64,000 nt of DNA, taken from contig JADKHH010000025.1 in the NCBI GenBank assembly GCA_016721905.1, positions 130,001-194,000 of the forward strand, written 5' to 3'. The notes beneath the pieces were generated by a model. It saw only the letters and a list, made by a program, of their open reading frames with translations, did no database searches and was not told the origin of the DNA. The DNA comes from Candidatus Opimibacter skivensis (GTDB taxonomy: Bacteria; Bacteroidota; Bacteroidia; Chitinophagales; Saprospiraceae). This document shows, one piece after another, positions 35,316-42,477 of this stretch. Position 1 is the first letter of the stretch, and the number at the start of each line of letters is the position of its first letter. A program made the position numbers and the translations under genes.

Positions 35316-37427
35316 TTACTGAGCCAAAGCAATAAATTCTTCTTCAGTAAGGATCTGAACGGTTCCAAGTTTTCGGGCTTTGTCGAGTTTGGAACCGGCA
35401 TTGTCACCGACGACGAGGATGTCCAGATTGCCACTGACGGCGCTGATGTTTTTTGCTCCATTTGCCTCGGCGAGTTCTTGTGCTTCTTTGCGTCCCATCT
35501 GGGTCAGGGTCCCTGTGAAGAGAATCGTTTTTCCGGAAAACACACCATCAGATATCAGTTCTTTAGGTTTATCCTGAGGAGTCTGTGTGAGATTGACACC
35601 GTGCGCTTCCATCTCCCGGAGCATCGCTATATTTTTTTCGTGCGAAAACCAATTGATCGCGTTTTGCGCTACGACCGGTCCGATGTCTTTAATCGCGATA
35701 TAGTCTTCAGTACTCCAACCCGCCAGATCCAGTAAGTGGTTTATTTTTTCTGCTATCAACTTTGAGGCACGTTGACCCACATGATGGATGCTGAGACTGT
35801 GGAGCAACCTGTGTATTGGATTTGATTTTGCCTTATCAATGGCAGCTTTGAGTTTGTCTGCTGATTTTTTGCCAAACCCTTCAAGCGCAGCAATTTTGTC
35901 ATAATCCAATTGATAGAGATCAGCCATATTTTTAATCCAGCCGAGTTCATAGAACCGGAGTATATATTTTTCTCCAAAACCATCGATGTCCATTGCATCT
36001 TTCGAAACGTGAAAGATCAGGCGTTGGAGAATCTGAGCCTTACATTCCATGTTCGGACAACGCCAGGCAGCTTCATCTTCCTCACGCACCAACGTTGTGC
36101 CGCATGAAGGACATTGGGTTGGATAACTAACTATCTTTTCGTGTCCGGTCCGTAACTCGGGAAGTGATTTTACGATATATGGGATGACATCACCTGCGCG
36201 TTCGATCAATACCTGGTCGCCTATCCGGATATCTTTTGACGTGATGAAATCTTCGTTATGCAAGGAGATCGAGGAGATCGTGACACCGGCTAATGAAACA
36301 GGTTCAACCTTGGCCACCGGCGTAATGGATCCGATTTTTCCAATCTGGTATTCGATATCCAGCAGTTTGGTAGTGGCTTGCTTGGCCTGGAATTTATAGG
36401 CGATAGCCCATCTAGGATGGTGGCTGGTATAGCCGCACATATCCTGGAGATCAAAACTATCGACCTTGATGACCATGCCATCGATTTCGAAAGGATACTC
36501 ATCGCGGATGAGGGCCCAATGATTACATTGATCAATCACTTCCTGTATGCCATGGCATAGTTTTTTTTCACCTCTGGATACCTTAAAGCCAATATTGCCA
36601 AGGAAGTCAATCGCATCATGATGGGACTTGATGGTGGGCAGGACATCTCGGCCATTCTTATCCACGGCATATCCAAGTTGGAAAATGAAGGCATCCAGTT
36701 GCCTGCGTGCGGTCTCCGAGGGATCCTTGGTGCGCAATCCGCCTGTAGCACTATTGCGCGAATTGGCCAGCAGGGAAAGCCCTTCCTCTGCACGAAAAGC
36801 ATTTATGGCTTTAAATCTTTCCTTGGAAATGACAGCTTCACCACGTACTTCTGCACGATAGATTCCTTTGGATGAAAAGGCTGCTTCAAGAGGCAAGGAT
36901 TTAATGGTCCGGGATTGTATGGTTATCTCTTCTCCCATTTCTCCATTGCCGCGGGTGGCTGCCCTAACCAACATATCATTTTCATAAATGAGGGCAATAC
37001 TTCCACCATCAAATTTTGGTTCGACAGTATAGGTGATGTTTTCGCGTTCCGTGAGTTTCCTGACCTGGGCATCAAATTTATTGAGATCCTCAGCGTCATA
37101 GGAATTGTCAAGCGATAACATGGGAATCAGGTGAGTGACGGTAGCAAAATCTTCGGTCAGGTCACTGGAAACTCGTTTGGTTGGTGAGGTGGGAGATGCT
37201 GATGCCGGATGTTTTTTCTCCAGTGCTTCGAGCAACTTATAGAGCCTGTCATATTCAAAATCACTGATCAACGGATCATTGAGGACGTAGTACCGGTATT
37301 CGTGAAAACGTACGAGGTCTTCGAGTATTGGCAGGTCGGCCGGGAGCAAGGTAGTTTCATCCTTATGGCCAAGATATTTTTTGGAATCCTCGTAAAAAGC
37401 CTGTTGCTGAAGAGTGGTGTAACGCAT
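35316..37427 (-). CDS. ligA: NAD-dependent DNA ligase
   Basis: A 703-residue ligase. Domain Ia (YRYYVLNDPLISDFEYD) binds NMN. Lys138 in VEPKFDGGS is the adenylated residue. The OB fold, the four-cysteine zinc site (CPSCGTTL and CPNMEC), helix-hairpin-helix repeats (AALEGFGKKSADKL and following) and a C-terminal BRCT domain (GVFSGKTILFTGTLTQMGR) follow in order. It seals nicks in replication and repair. The motif I Phe in KFDG replaces the more usual Leu. Length is slightly above the typical 670. Monocistronic, divergent from the thioesterase gene. Confidence 0.96.
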   Translation of the reverse strand: MRYTTLQQQAFYEDSKKYLGHKDETTLLPADLPILEDLVRFHEYRYYVLNDPLISDFEYDRLYKLLEALEKKHPASASPTSPTKRVSSDLTEDFATVTHLIPMLSLDNSYDAEDLNKFDAQVRKLTERENITYTVEPKFDGGSIALIYENDMLVRAATRGNGEMGEEITIQSRTIKSLPLEAAFSSKGIYRAEVRGEAVISKERFKAINAFRAEEGLSLLANSRNSATGGLRTKDPSETARRQLDAFIFQLGYAVDKNGRDVLPTIKSHHDAIDFLGNIGFKVSRGEKKLCHGIQEVIDQCNHWALIRDEYPFEIDGMVIKVDSFDLQDMCGYTSHHPRWAIAYKFQAKQATTKLLDIEYQIGKIGSITPVAKVEPVSLAGVTISSISLHNEDFITSKDIRIGDQVLIERAGDVIPYIVKSLPELRTGHEKIVSYPTQCPSCGTTLVREEDEAAWRCPNMECKAQILQRLIFHVSKDAMDIDGFGEKYILRFYELGWIKNMADLYQLDYDKIAALEGFGKKSADKLKAAIDKAKSNPIHRLLHSLSIHHVGQRASKLIAEKINHLLDLAGWSTEDYIAIKDIGPVVAQNAINWFSHEKNIAMLREMEAHGVNLTQTPQDKPKELISDGVFSGKTILFTGTLTQMGRKEAQELAEANGAKNISAVSGNLDILVVGDNAGSKLDKARKLGTVQILTEEEFIALAQ

Positions 37428-37631
37428 TTGAGCAGATCGTAATTGAAGGGGTGAATTTACGTTGAAAAGAAGAAAGGGTGGGTGCTTATGGGCTTATAAG
37501 CTTATAGGCTTATGCGCTTATAGGTTGATAAGTTTATAGGTTGATGAGTTTATTTGGTGATTTGACCCCTGTCTGAAGAATAATTACCTTTCAGTTTAAA
37601 TAAGCCTATAAGCAAATATTATTCGTATTCT

Positions 37632-38117
37632 ATGGTCAATAACATCCAACCAGTACCTGAGGTGCTCACCAGTAAAGCAATCATTCGATTCCAGGATTGC
37701 GATCCCTATTCCCATCTCAACAATGGGCGATACCTGGATTACTTTATGAATGCACGGGAGGACATGGTATGGAAGGCTTATGATTTTAATATCTATGAAT
37801 ACAGCCGCACAACAGGACTTGGTTGGGTGGTGACGCAGAATCAGATTGCTTATCTCAGGCCTGCGTTGCTGATGGAAGAAGTCACGATGGAAAGCCAGTT
37901 GATGGAATCAAAGCCCAAATTCATCCAGGTTGAGATGCGGATGCTCGATTCGGACCGAAAGTTAAAGTCATTATTGTGGGCCCAGTTTGTACATGTTGAC
38001 ATACGGCAGGGAAAAAGCACAGCGCATAGTGCTGAGTTACAGGAGCTGTTTGATAAGGTATGCATCCCAGTGGCAGAGAAGGATTTTAATGAAAGACTGA
38101 GGGCTTTAAATATTTAG
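37632..38117 (+). CDS. Acyl-CoA thioesterase, hotdog fold (YbgC/4HBT type)
   Basis: A 161-residue single hotdog domain. RFQDCDPYSHLNNGRYLDYF, residues about 24-43, is the 4HBT active-site loop and helix with the conserved Asp. QNQIAYLRPALLMEEVTM is the typical central strand pair. It should hydrolyse acyl-CoA thioesters in the cytoplasm; chain type is unknown. Upstream (37428-37631) are CTTATAAG/TTGATAGG words and no other gene. Confidence 0.82.
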   Translation: MVNNIQPVPEVLTSKAIIRFQDCDPYSHLNNGRYLDYFMNAREDMVWKAYDFNIYEYSRTTGLGWVVTQNQIAYLRPALLMEEVTMESQLMESKPKFIQVEMRMLDSDRKLKSLLWAQFVHVDIRQGKSTAHSAELQELFDKVCIPVAEKDFNERLRALNI

Positions 38118-38435
38118 TTTCCCGTTTTTCACTCTTCACTTTTCACTCTTCACTTTATTTGGTTGGTGGGCGTAGTCGAACTATCACTTTTCACTCTTCA
38201 CTCTTCACTTCAAAAGAACCCCCTTCCTACTGCAGCGCCCCTTCAGGGCTTATGATGCTTCGCTTTTTTTAGTGGGGTTAAAACCCCACTTTACAATATC
38301 GGCCGTGCCTACGGCACTTGGATCGATGATTTGTAATCATCGATCTTTTTTTAGAAATGGTAGTGCATGCTTTTTAGCCTCTTTAGCCCCTTAAGCCTTT
38401 TCACTCTTCACTTTTCACTCTTCACTTTTCACTCT
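38118..38435. other. Intergenic region with heptamers and a four-hairpin cluster
   Basis: No gene. TTTTCAC/TCTTCAC heptamers occur at both ends. In the middle are four hairpins in a row: GCCC-cttca-GGGC (38237-38249), AGTGGGGTT-aa-AACCCCACT (38271-38290), GTGCC-tac-GGCAC (38305-38317) and an 11-bp stem with a TGT loop (38321-38345) followed by T8. The last one can serve as an intrinsic terminator for the thioesterase gene. Confidence 0.75.
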
Positions 38436-39002
38436 TCACTTTTCACTTCTGATGCGGTCGCCGGTAATACTATACTCCGGCTTCGCACCTTTTACGTCTT
38501 TATAGAAACTCCATAAAGTGTCCATGTCTTTTTCTGTATCCGAGGTTGGGTAGAAAGGTTTAAGGAAATGGACTGTTTTGTGTTCGTAATCAAAAAGACA
38601 CGGAATGATAGGGACACCTGCTTTGCGGGCCATAAAATAGAATCCCGTTTTAAGATCACTGACCTGTTTTCGGGTACCTTCCGGGGCGAGGGCAATGGCA
38701 AATTCTTCACTTCCGGCAAATAACTTAGCAACCTGGTCTACCAGGCCAGTATTGTGCTTACGGTCGACGGGTCTGCCTCCAGTCCACCAGAAGAAAAAGC
38801 CAAACGGGCTATCAAACAATTCTTTTTTACCCAGGTAGAAAATATGACGGTCCATAGCGGATCGGACAAAGAGACCAAGCGGGAAATCCTTCCAGCTGGT
38901 ATGGGGTGCAACGGCTACCACATATTTCTTGAGATCAGCGGGGATATCCACTATAACTTTCCAGCCGAGGAGTTTAAGGAGGAGTCTTGAAAGGAATTTC
39001 AT
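38436..39002 (-). CDS. 1-acyl-sn-glycerol-3-phosphate acyltransferase-like protein
   Basis: The product is about 188 residues from MKFLSRLLLKLLGWKV (ATG at 39002). The acyltransferase HX4D motif is in VAPHTSWKDFPLG and the phosphate-binding EGTR in LAPEGTRKQVSD. The small size and plain core fit the PlsC-like family acting on lysophosphatidate or similar acceptors at the inner membrane. The start codon follows TATCTTTA by four bases. The last codons and stop (RSEK-TGA) are read from the first unit of a GTGAAAA array, so the repeat has supplied the C terminus. Confidence 0.84.
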   Translation of the reverse strand: MKFLSRLLLKLLGWKVIVDIPADLKKYVVAVAPHTSWKDFPLGLFVRSAMDRHIFYLGKKELFDSPFGFFFWWTGGRPVDRKHNTGLVDQVAKLFAGSEEFAIALAPEGTRKQVSDLKTGFYFMARKAGVPIIPCLFDYEHKTVHFLKPFYPTSDTEKDMDTLWSFYKDVKGAKPEYSITGDRIRSEK

Positions 39003-39127
39003 TGGATAAAGATAGCCCATGAGGCGCGAAAACGTATTTCTACGAAATATATTTCGCCGAAATACCCTGATCGTGGCGTTAAACCTTTTCTATCTTCCTT
39101 AGTCCAAATAACAGTTTGAAATCATAA

Positions 39128-39661
39128 ATGACAGACGAAGCAATACTTACACTGGCGACCCAACCTGATACCCGAGAAGAAGGGTTCAGGCAACTCGTCA
39201 TCACGTATCAGCAACGCCTGTACCATGTCATCCGGAGACAAGTGCCATCGCATGAAGATGCTGACGATGTACTCCAGAATACGTTTATCAAGGTATTCAG
39301 ACACCTGAGCGGGTTTGAAAACCGGTCTGAACTCTACACCTGGATGTACAGGATCGCCAATAATGAGGTGATCAACCATCTCAACCGAAGCAAAAGAAAC
39401 AGAGTTGAAGAACTGAAAACGAATGATTCCAGACAAGCAGATGTGTATATCAATACTGACGATTTGTCTGAAACACTGGAAACAATCATATGCACGCTAC
39501 CCGAAAGGCAACAAATGGTATTCAGGATGAGGTATTACGACGAATTATCCTACAAGGAAATGGCCGCATTACTGAGTCTTACGGAAGGCTCACTGAAAGC
39601 ATCGTTTCATCATGCGGTGAAGAAAATTGAAGAAGAATTGAAAGCAAAACAAATTGTCTGA
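39128..39661 (+). CDS. ECF-type RNA polymerase sigma factor
   Basis: A 177-residue sigma-70 family protein with regions 2 and 4 only. Region 2 spans HEDADDVLQNTFIKVFRHL and WMYRIANNEVINHL (-10 reading); region 4 spans LPERQQMVFRMRYYDELSY and MAALLSLTEGSLKASFHHA (-35 reading). It is the first of three closely spaced genes; the second has a single membrane helix as expected for an anti-sigma factor. Likely controls an envelope response, including its own operon (inference). Confidence 0.9.
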   Translation: MTDEAILTLATQPDTREEGFRQLVITYQQRLYHVIRRQVPSHEDADDVLQNTFIKVFRHLSGFENRSELYTWMYRIANNEVINHLNRSKRNRVEELKTNDSRQADVYINTDDLSETLETIICTLPERQQMVFRMRYYDELSYKEMAALLSLTEGSLKASFHHAVKKIEEELKAKQIV

Positions 39662-39666
39662 ACGAC

Positions 39667-40113
39667 ATGGAAAAAGAAGAAGAATTACATGATGAATTGA
39701 AGGACATGTCCTTTGGGCCTTCGGTCAAAAGATCCACCTTGGCACCTGATGGATATTTTGACACATTGCCGGATCAGGTCATGAATCGTTGGCTTCTGGA
39801 AAATAAAAAGGCCCATCAGGTTAGCAAGCCATTGATGCTTAGAAGAATGGTGGCTGCCGCAGCAATAGTCTCTGGAGTATGTCTTGGAATCGCACTGTGG
39901 ACTCATCAGACGGCCACTTCTTCTCAAACCGATGACATCAGTTCGGGGGAGGCCTATCAATATATTTTGGAAAACATAGACGATTTCGCTCCATTGATCC
40001 TGCAAGAGGAACAATGGTCAGAAATAAATGAAACACTGGTACCCGATGCATCATCCATGGAACAATACCTCATGGAGGAACTGGACGGAGAAGAATTTGA
40101 ATCGATATTTTAA
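39667..40113 (+). CDS. Probable anti-sigma factor, one membrane helix
   Basis: A 148-residue protein starting five bases after the sigma gene. A cytoplasmic part of about 55 residues precedes one membrane helix (MVAAAAIVSGVCLGIALW, about 61-78) and an acidic periplasmic tail (EAYQYILENIDDFAPLI). No zinc-binding ASD motif is seen. Topology and position argue for a role as the membrane anti-sigma factor of the adjacent ECF sigma; there is no direct sequence match behind this. Confidence 0.6.
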   Translation: MEKEEELHDELKDMSFGPSVKRSTLAPDGYFDTLPDQVMNRWLLENKKAHQVSKPLMLRRMVAAAAIVSGVCLGIALWTHQTATSSQTDDISSGEAYQYILENIDDFAPLILQEEQWSEINETLVPDASSMEQYLMEELDGEEFESIF

Positions 40114-40134
40114 AAAAGTAAATCTAATGATACT

Positions 40135-40572
40135 ATGAAAATCAGTATAAGTATAACATCCTTATTTCTCTTTTTGACTTCACTCGCGGTCAATGCACAG
40201 CCAGGTTATATGTCAAAGGAAGTGCGTGAGCGAATCGAATCTCAACGTGTTGCCTTTATCACGCAGCAGTTGCGATTGACCCCAGAAGAAGCGGCCAGGT
40301 TCTGGCCGATCTATAATGAATACAGGGATGCCCTCAAAGTGATGCGTGAGGACTTTGATCGACCTGACCTTGAAACAATCACGGAGGAAGAAGCAGGAGT
40401 GATCATCGAACAACACCTTCAGCAAGAGCAGCGTAAACTCGAATTGAAACGCTCTCTGCTCACACGACTGAGAACTGCAATACCTGATAAGAAAGTGTTG
40501 ATGCTTCAAAGAGCAGAAAACGAATTTAATCGCGAACTGCTACGCAAAGTCCAGGAGCATAGAAAGCCCTGA
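40135..40572 (+). CDS. Periplasmic Spy/CpxP-like helical protein
   Basis: A 145-residue product with a signal peptide ending VNAQ and an all-helical body with charged heptad-like lines (RVAFITQQLRLTPEEAARFWPIYNEYRD). LTPEEAxxFWP is the pattern of small periplasmic sensors and chaperones found behind ECF sigma genes in Bacteroidota. It is third in the operon and may sense envelope stress or metals together with the preceding anti-sigma candidate (inference). Confidence 0.65.
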   Translation: MKISISITSLFLFLTSLAVNAQPGYMSKEVRERIESQRVAFITQQLRLTPEEAARFWPIYNEYRDALKVMREDFDRPDLETITEEEAGVIIEQHLQQEQRKLELKRSLLTRLRTAIPDKKVLMLQRAENEFNRELLRKVQEHRKP

Positions 40573-40620
40573 TACATCAACTTCAAACCGAATTGCTGTA
40601 TAGACAGTTGGTGAAAATCA

Positions 40621-40661
40621 AAAAGATGGGATGGTTTCCTGATGGAAGCATCCCATCTTTT
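40621..40661 (+). terminator. Intrinsic terminator of the ECF operon
   Basis: AAAAGATGGGATG at 40621-40633 pairs exactly with CATCCCATCTTTT at 40649-40661, followed by TTT. It closes the three-gene sigma operon. Confidence 0.85.
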
Positions 40662-40664
40662 TTT

Positions 40665-40989
40665 GTAGCCAGGTGACTGGAAGGGCTTATTTTGTTGATA
40701 AAGAGGCCGATCTCCGGATATTGTTGAAAAAAAATACAAGTTTTTTTGCCAGTCATATATCCCAACATAGATACATAGTGATATGTATGTGAGCGGTTTA
40801 TCTATAAAGCAAAAATGGAGTATGATTTAGCCATTCCATAAGCGTCTATGAATGTGATTATTACAGATGCAGTTGGTGCGTATGTATCCGATGGGTGAAA
40901 GGATGCAATTGTGTTTGGATATCGTATGTTTGGGACCGTTTTGGTTATATTTACCAACGATATTTTTTTAATCCCATACATTCAATTGA
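40665..40989. other. AT-rich intergenic region before the TPR gene
   Basis: No gene and no clear repeat. It contains ATACATAGTGATATGTAT-like inverted sequence near 40771-40788 and a TATATTTA box near 40948-40955 that may be the -7 element of the downstream TPR gene. Confidence 0.4.
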
Positions 40990-42396
40990 ATGGAGTACAG
41001 AACAAAACCCAACCTGTCTCTTCCCGAATTTGTATCTGTTTTTGAAAACATGATACTTCACGGGAACCCCTCCCATTGGGACGACAAAGACTTTCTCAAT
41101 CTCATCCAATACTATATCTCTGAATCCCTCACGGAGAAAGCCATGGAAGCACTCGATTATGCTTTACAGTTTTCAAGTCACCATGCGGATTTCTATGTGA
41201 TCAAGAATAGGTTGTTGATGCAGGAAGAGGATTTTAAAGAAGCTAACGAAACGCTCGACATTGCCCTCAACCTTTATCCCCGTCACCCTGAGTTGCAATT
41301 GATGAAAATCAAAGTCACTGCACAGCTTGGTGATTATGAGAAAGCGTTTACCATGGTGGACAATTGCAGCGATCAGATGACCCTCAATTCCTGCGTGGAT
41401 CTCTATCTTGCTGAAGCCTACATCTATGAGTGCATGCGCGAATACAGTCTCATGTACAACAAGCTCAGGGATGTCCTAACCATCGATCCGAAGAACGAAG
41501 AAGCACTCGAACATATCTGGCTCTGTGTAGAATGGTCACGTTTATATCAGGAGAGTATAGATTTTCACAACGATATCCTCGACCAGGATGCCTACAATTA
41601 CCTGGCCTGGTTTAATCTGGGTCACGCATACAGTTGTGAAGGCGACTACAAGAATGCCATCCGTTCACTGGAGTACAGCTATATCGTAAACCCTGAATTT
41701 AAGAACGGGTACCTCGATTGTGCTGAACTGTGTTGCCAGATCAAAGATTACAAGAAAGCGTTGGGCATATATCAGGACTTGCTTCAGCGTTTTGGCCACC
41801 AGCAGGAATACCTGGTGCCTGCAGCTGAATGCATGCTCAAGCTCAGGAAATATGCGCTGGCTAAAGAGTGTCTCATCGAAGCACTTAAAATGGATCAGTA
41901 TATAGACGATGTCTATTACCTCCTTGGTATTTGTTATGCGCGGGAAGGCAATTATTCAAACGCCATCAGTTCACTGATCAAGGCGATCAGGCTGGATGAT
42001 CGTCGTGAAGAATATTATGCTGAGCTTGCTTATTGCTATGAGAAGACAAAGCAATTTGGCAAAGCGGATTTCTATTACAATAAGTCAACTGAAACCGGAC
42101 CCGAAGAGGAAACTTACTGGCTGGCCCATGTCAAATTCCTGATGCGCCGGAATAAATTTGAAAAAGCACTGGATGTCCTGGAAGAGGCCGATGAGCACAC
42201 GGTAGGTGCGAGACTTTCGTACTGCAAGGCTGCATGCCTGTATCGCCTGGGTCAGAAAAAAGAAGCCATCGAATGCCTGGATGAAATCCTCCCTGAGGAT
42301 TTTGATTCACATAAGATATTCTTCAAGATGGCCCCTAAGGGAAAAGCAGACAGAGATATACAGTCGATGATCCGATACTACTCAATCGAGAGTTAA
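40990..42396 (+). CDS. Tetratricopeptide repeat protein
   Basis: A 468-residue soluble protein made almost wholly of TPR-like helix pairs, for example DNYLAWFNLGHAYSCEGDYKNAIRSL-type units: YLAWFNLGHAYSCEGDYKN (about residues 207-225), YYLLGICYAREGNYSNAI and YYAELAYCYEKTKQFGKA. No signal peptide or enzymatic domain is seen. Such proteins are scaffolds; the partner is unknown. Monocistronic, ending at a bidirectional terminator shared with dsbD. Confidence 0.85.
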   Translation: MEYRTKPNLSLPEFVSVFENMILHGNPSHWDDKDFLNLIQYYISESLTEKAMEALDYALQFSSHHADFYVIKNRLLMQEEDFKEANETLDIALNLYPRHPELQLMKIKVTAQLGDYEKAFTMVDNCSDQMTLNSCVDLYLAEAYIYECMREYSLMYNKLRDVLTIDPKNEEALEHIWLCVEWSRLYQESIDFHNDILDQDAYNYLAWFNLGHAYSCEGDYKNAIRSLEYSYIVNPEFKNGYLDCAELCCQIKDYKKALGIYQDLLQRFGHQQEYLVPAAECMLKLRKYALAKECLIEALKMDQYIDDVYYLLGICYAREGNYSNAISSLIKAIRLDDRREEYYAELAYCYEKTKQFGKADFYYNKSTETGPEEETYWLAHVKFLMRRNKFEKALDVLEEADEHTVGARLSYCKAACLYRLGQKKEAIECLDEILPEDFDSHKIFFKMAPKGKADRDIQSMIRYYSIES

Positions 42397-42418
42397 TCCT
42401 TCATAAGAAGTAAAAAAA

Positions 42419-42450
42419 ATGTCCTGCTGATATCATCTTCAGCAGGACAT
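42419..42450. terminator. Bidirectional terminator between TPR and dsbD genes
   Basis: ATGTCCTGCTGA at 42419-42430 pairs with TCAGCAGGACAT at 42439-42450; an A-run precedes (42412-42418) and a T-run follows (42451-42458), so it works from both sides. Confidence 0.9.
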
Positions 42451-42477
42451 TTTTTTTGTCACCATTTTCCAAAACTT

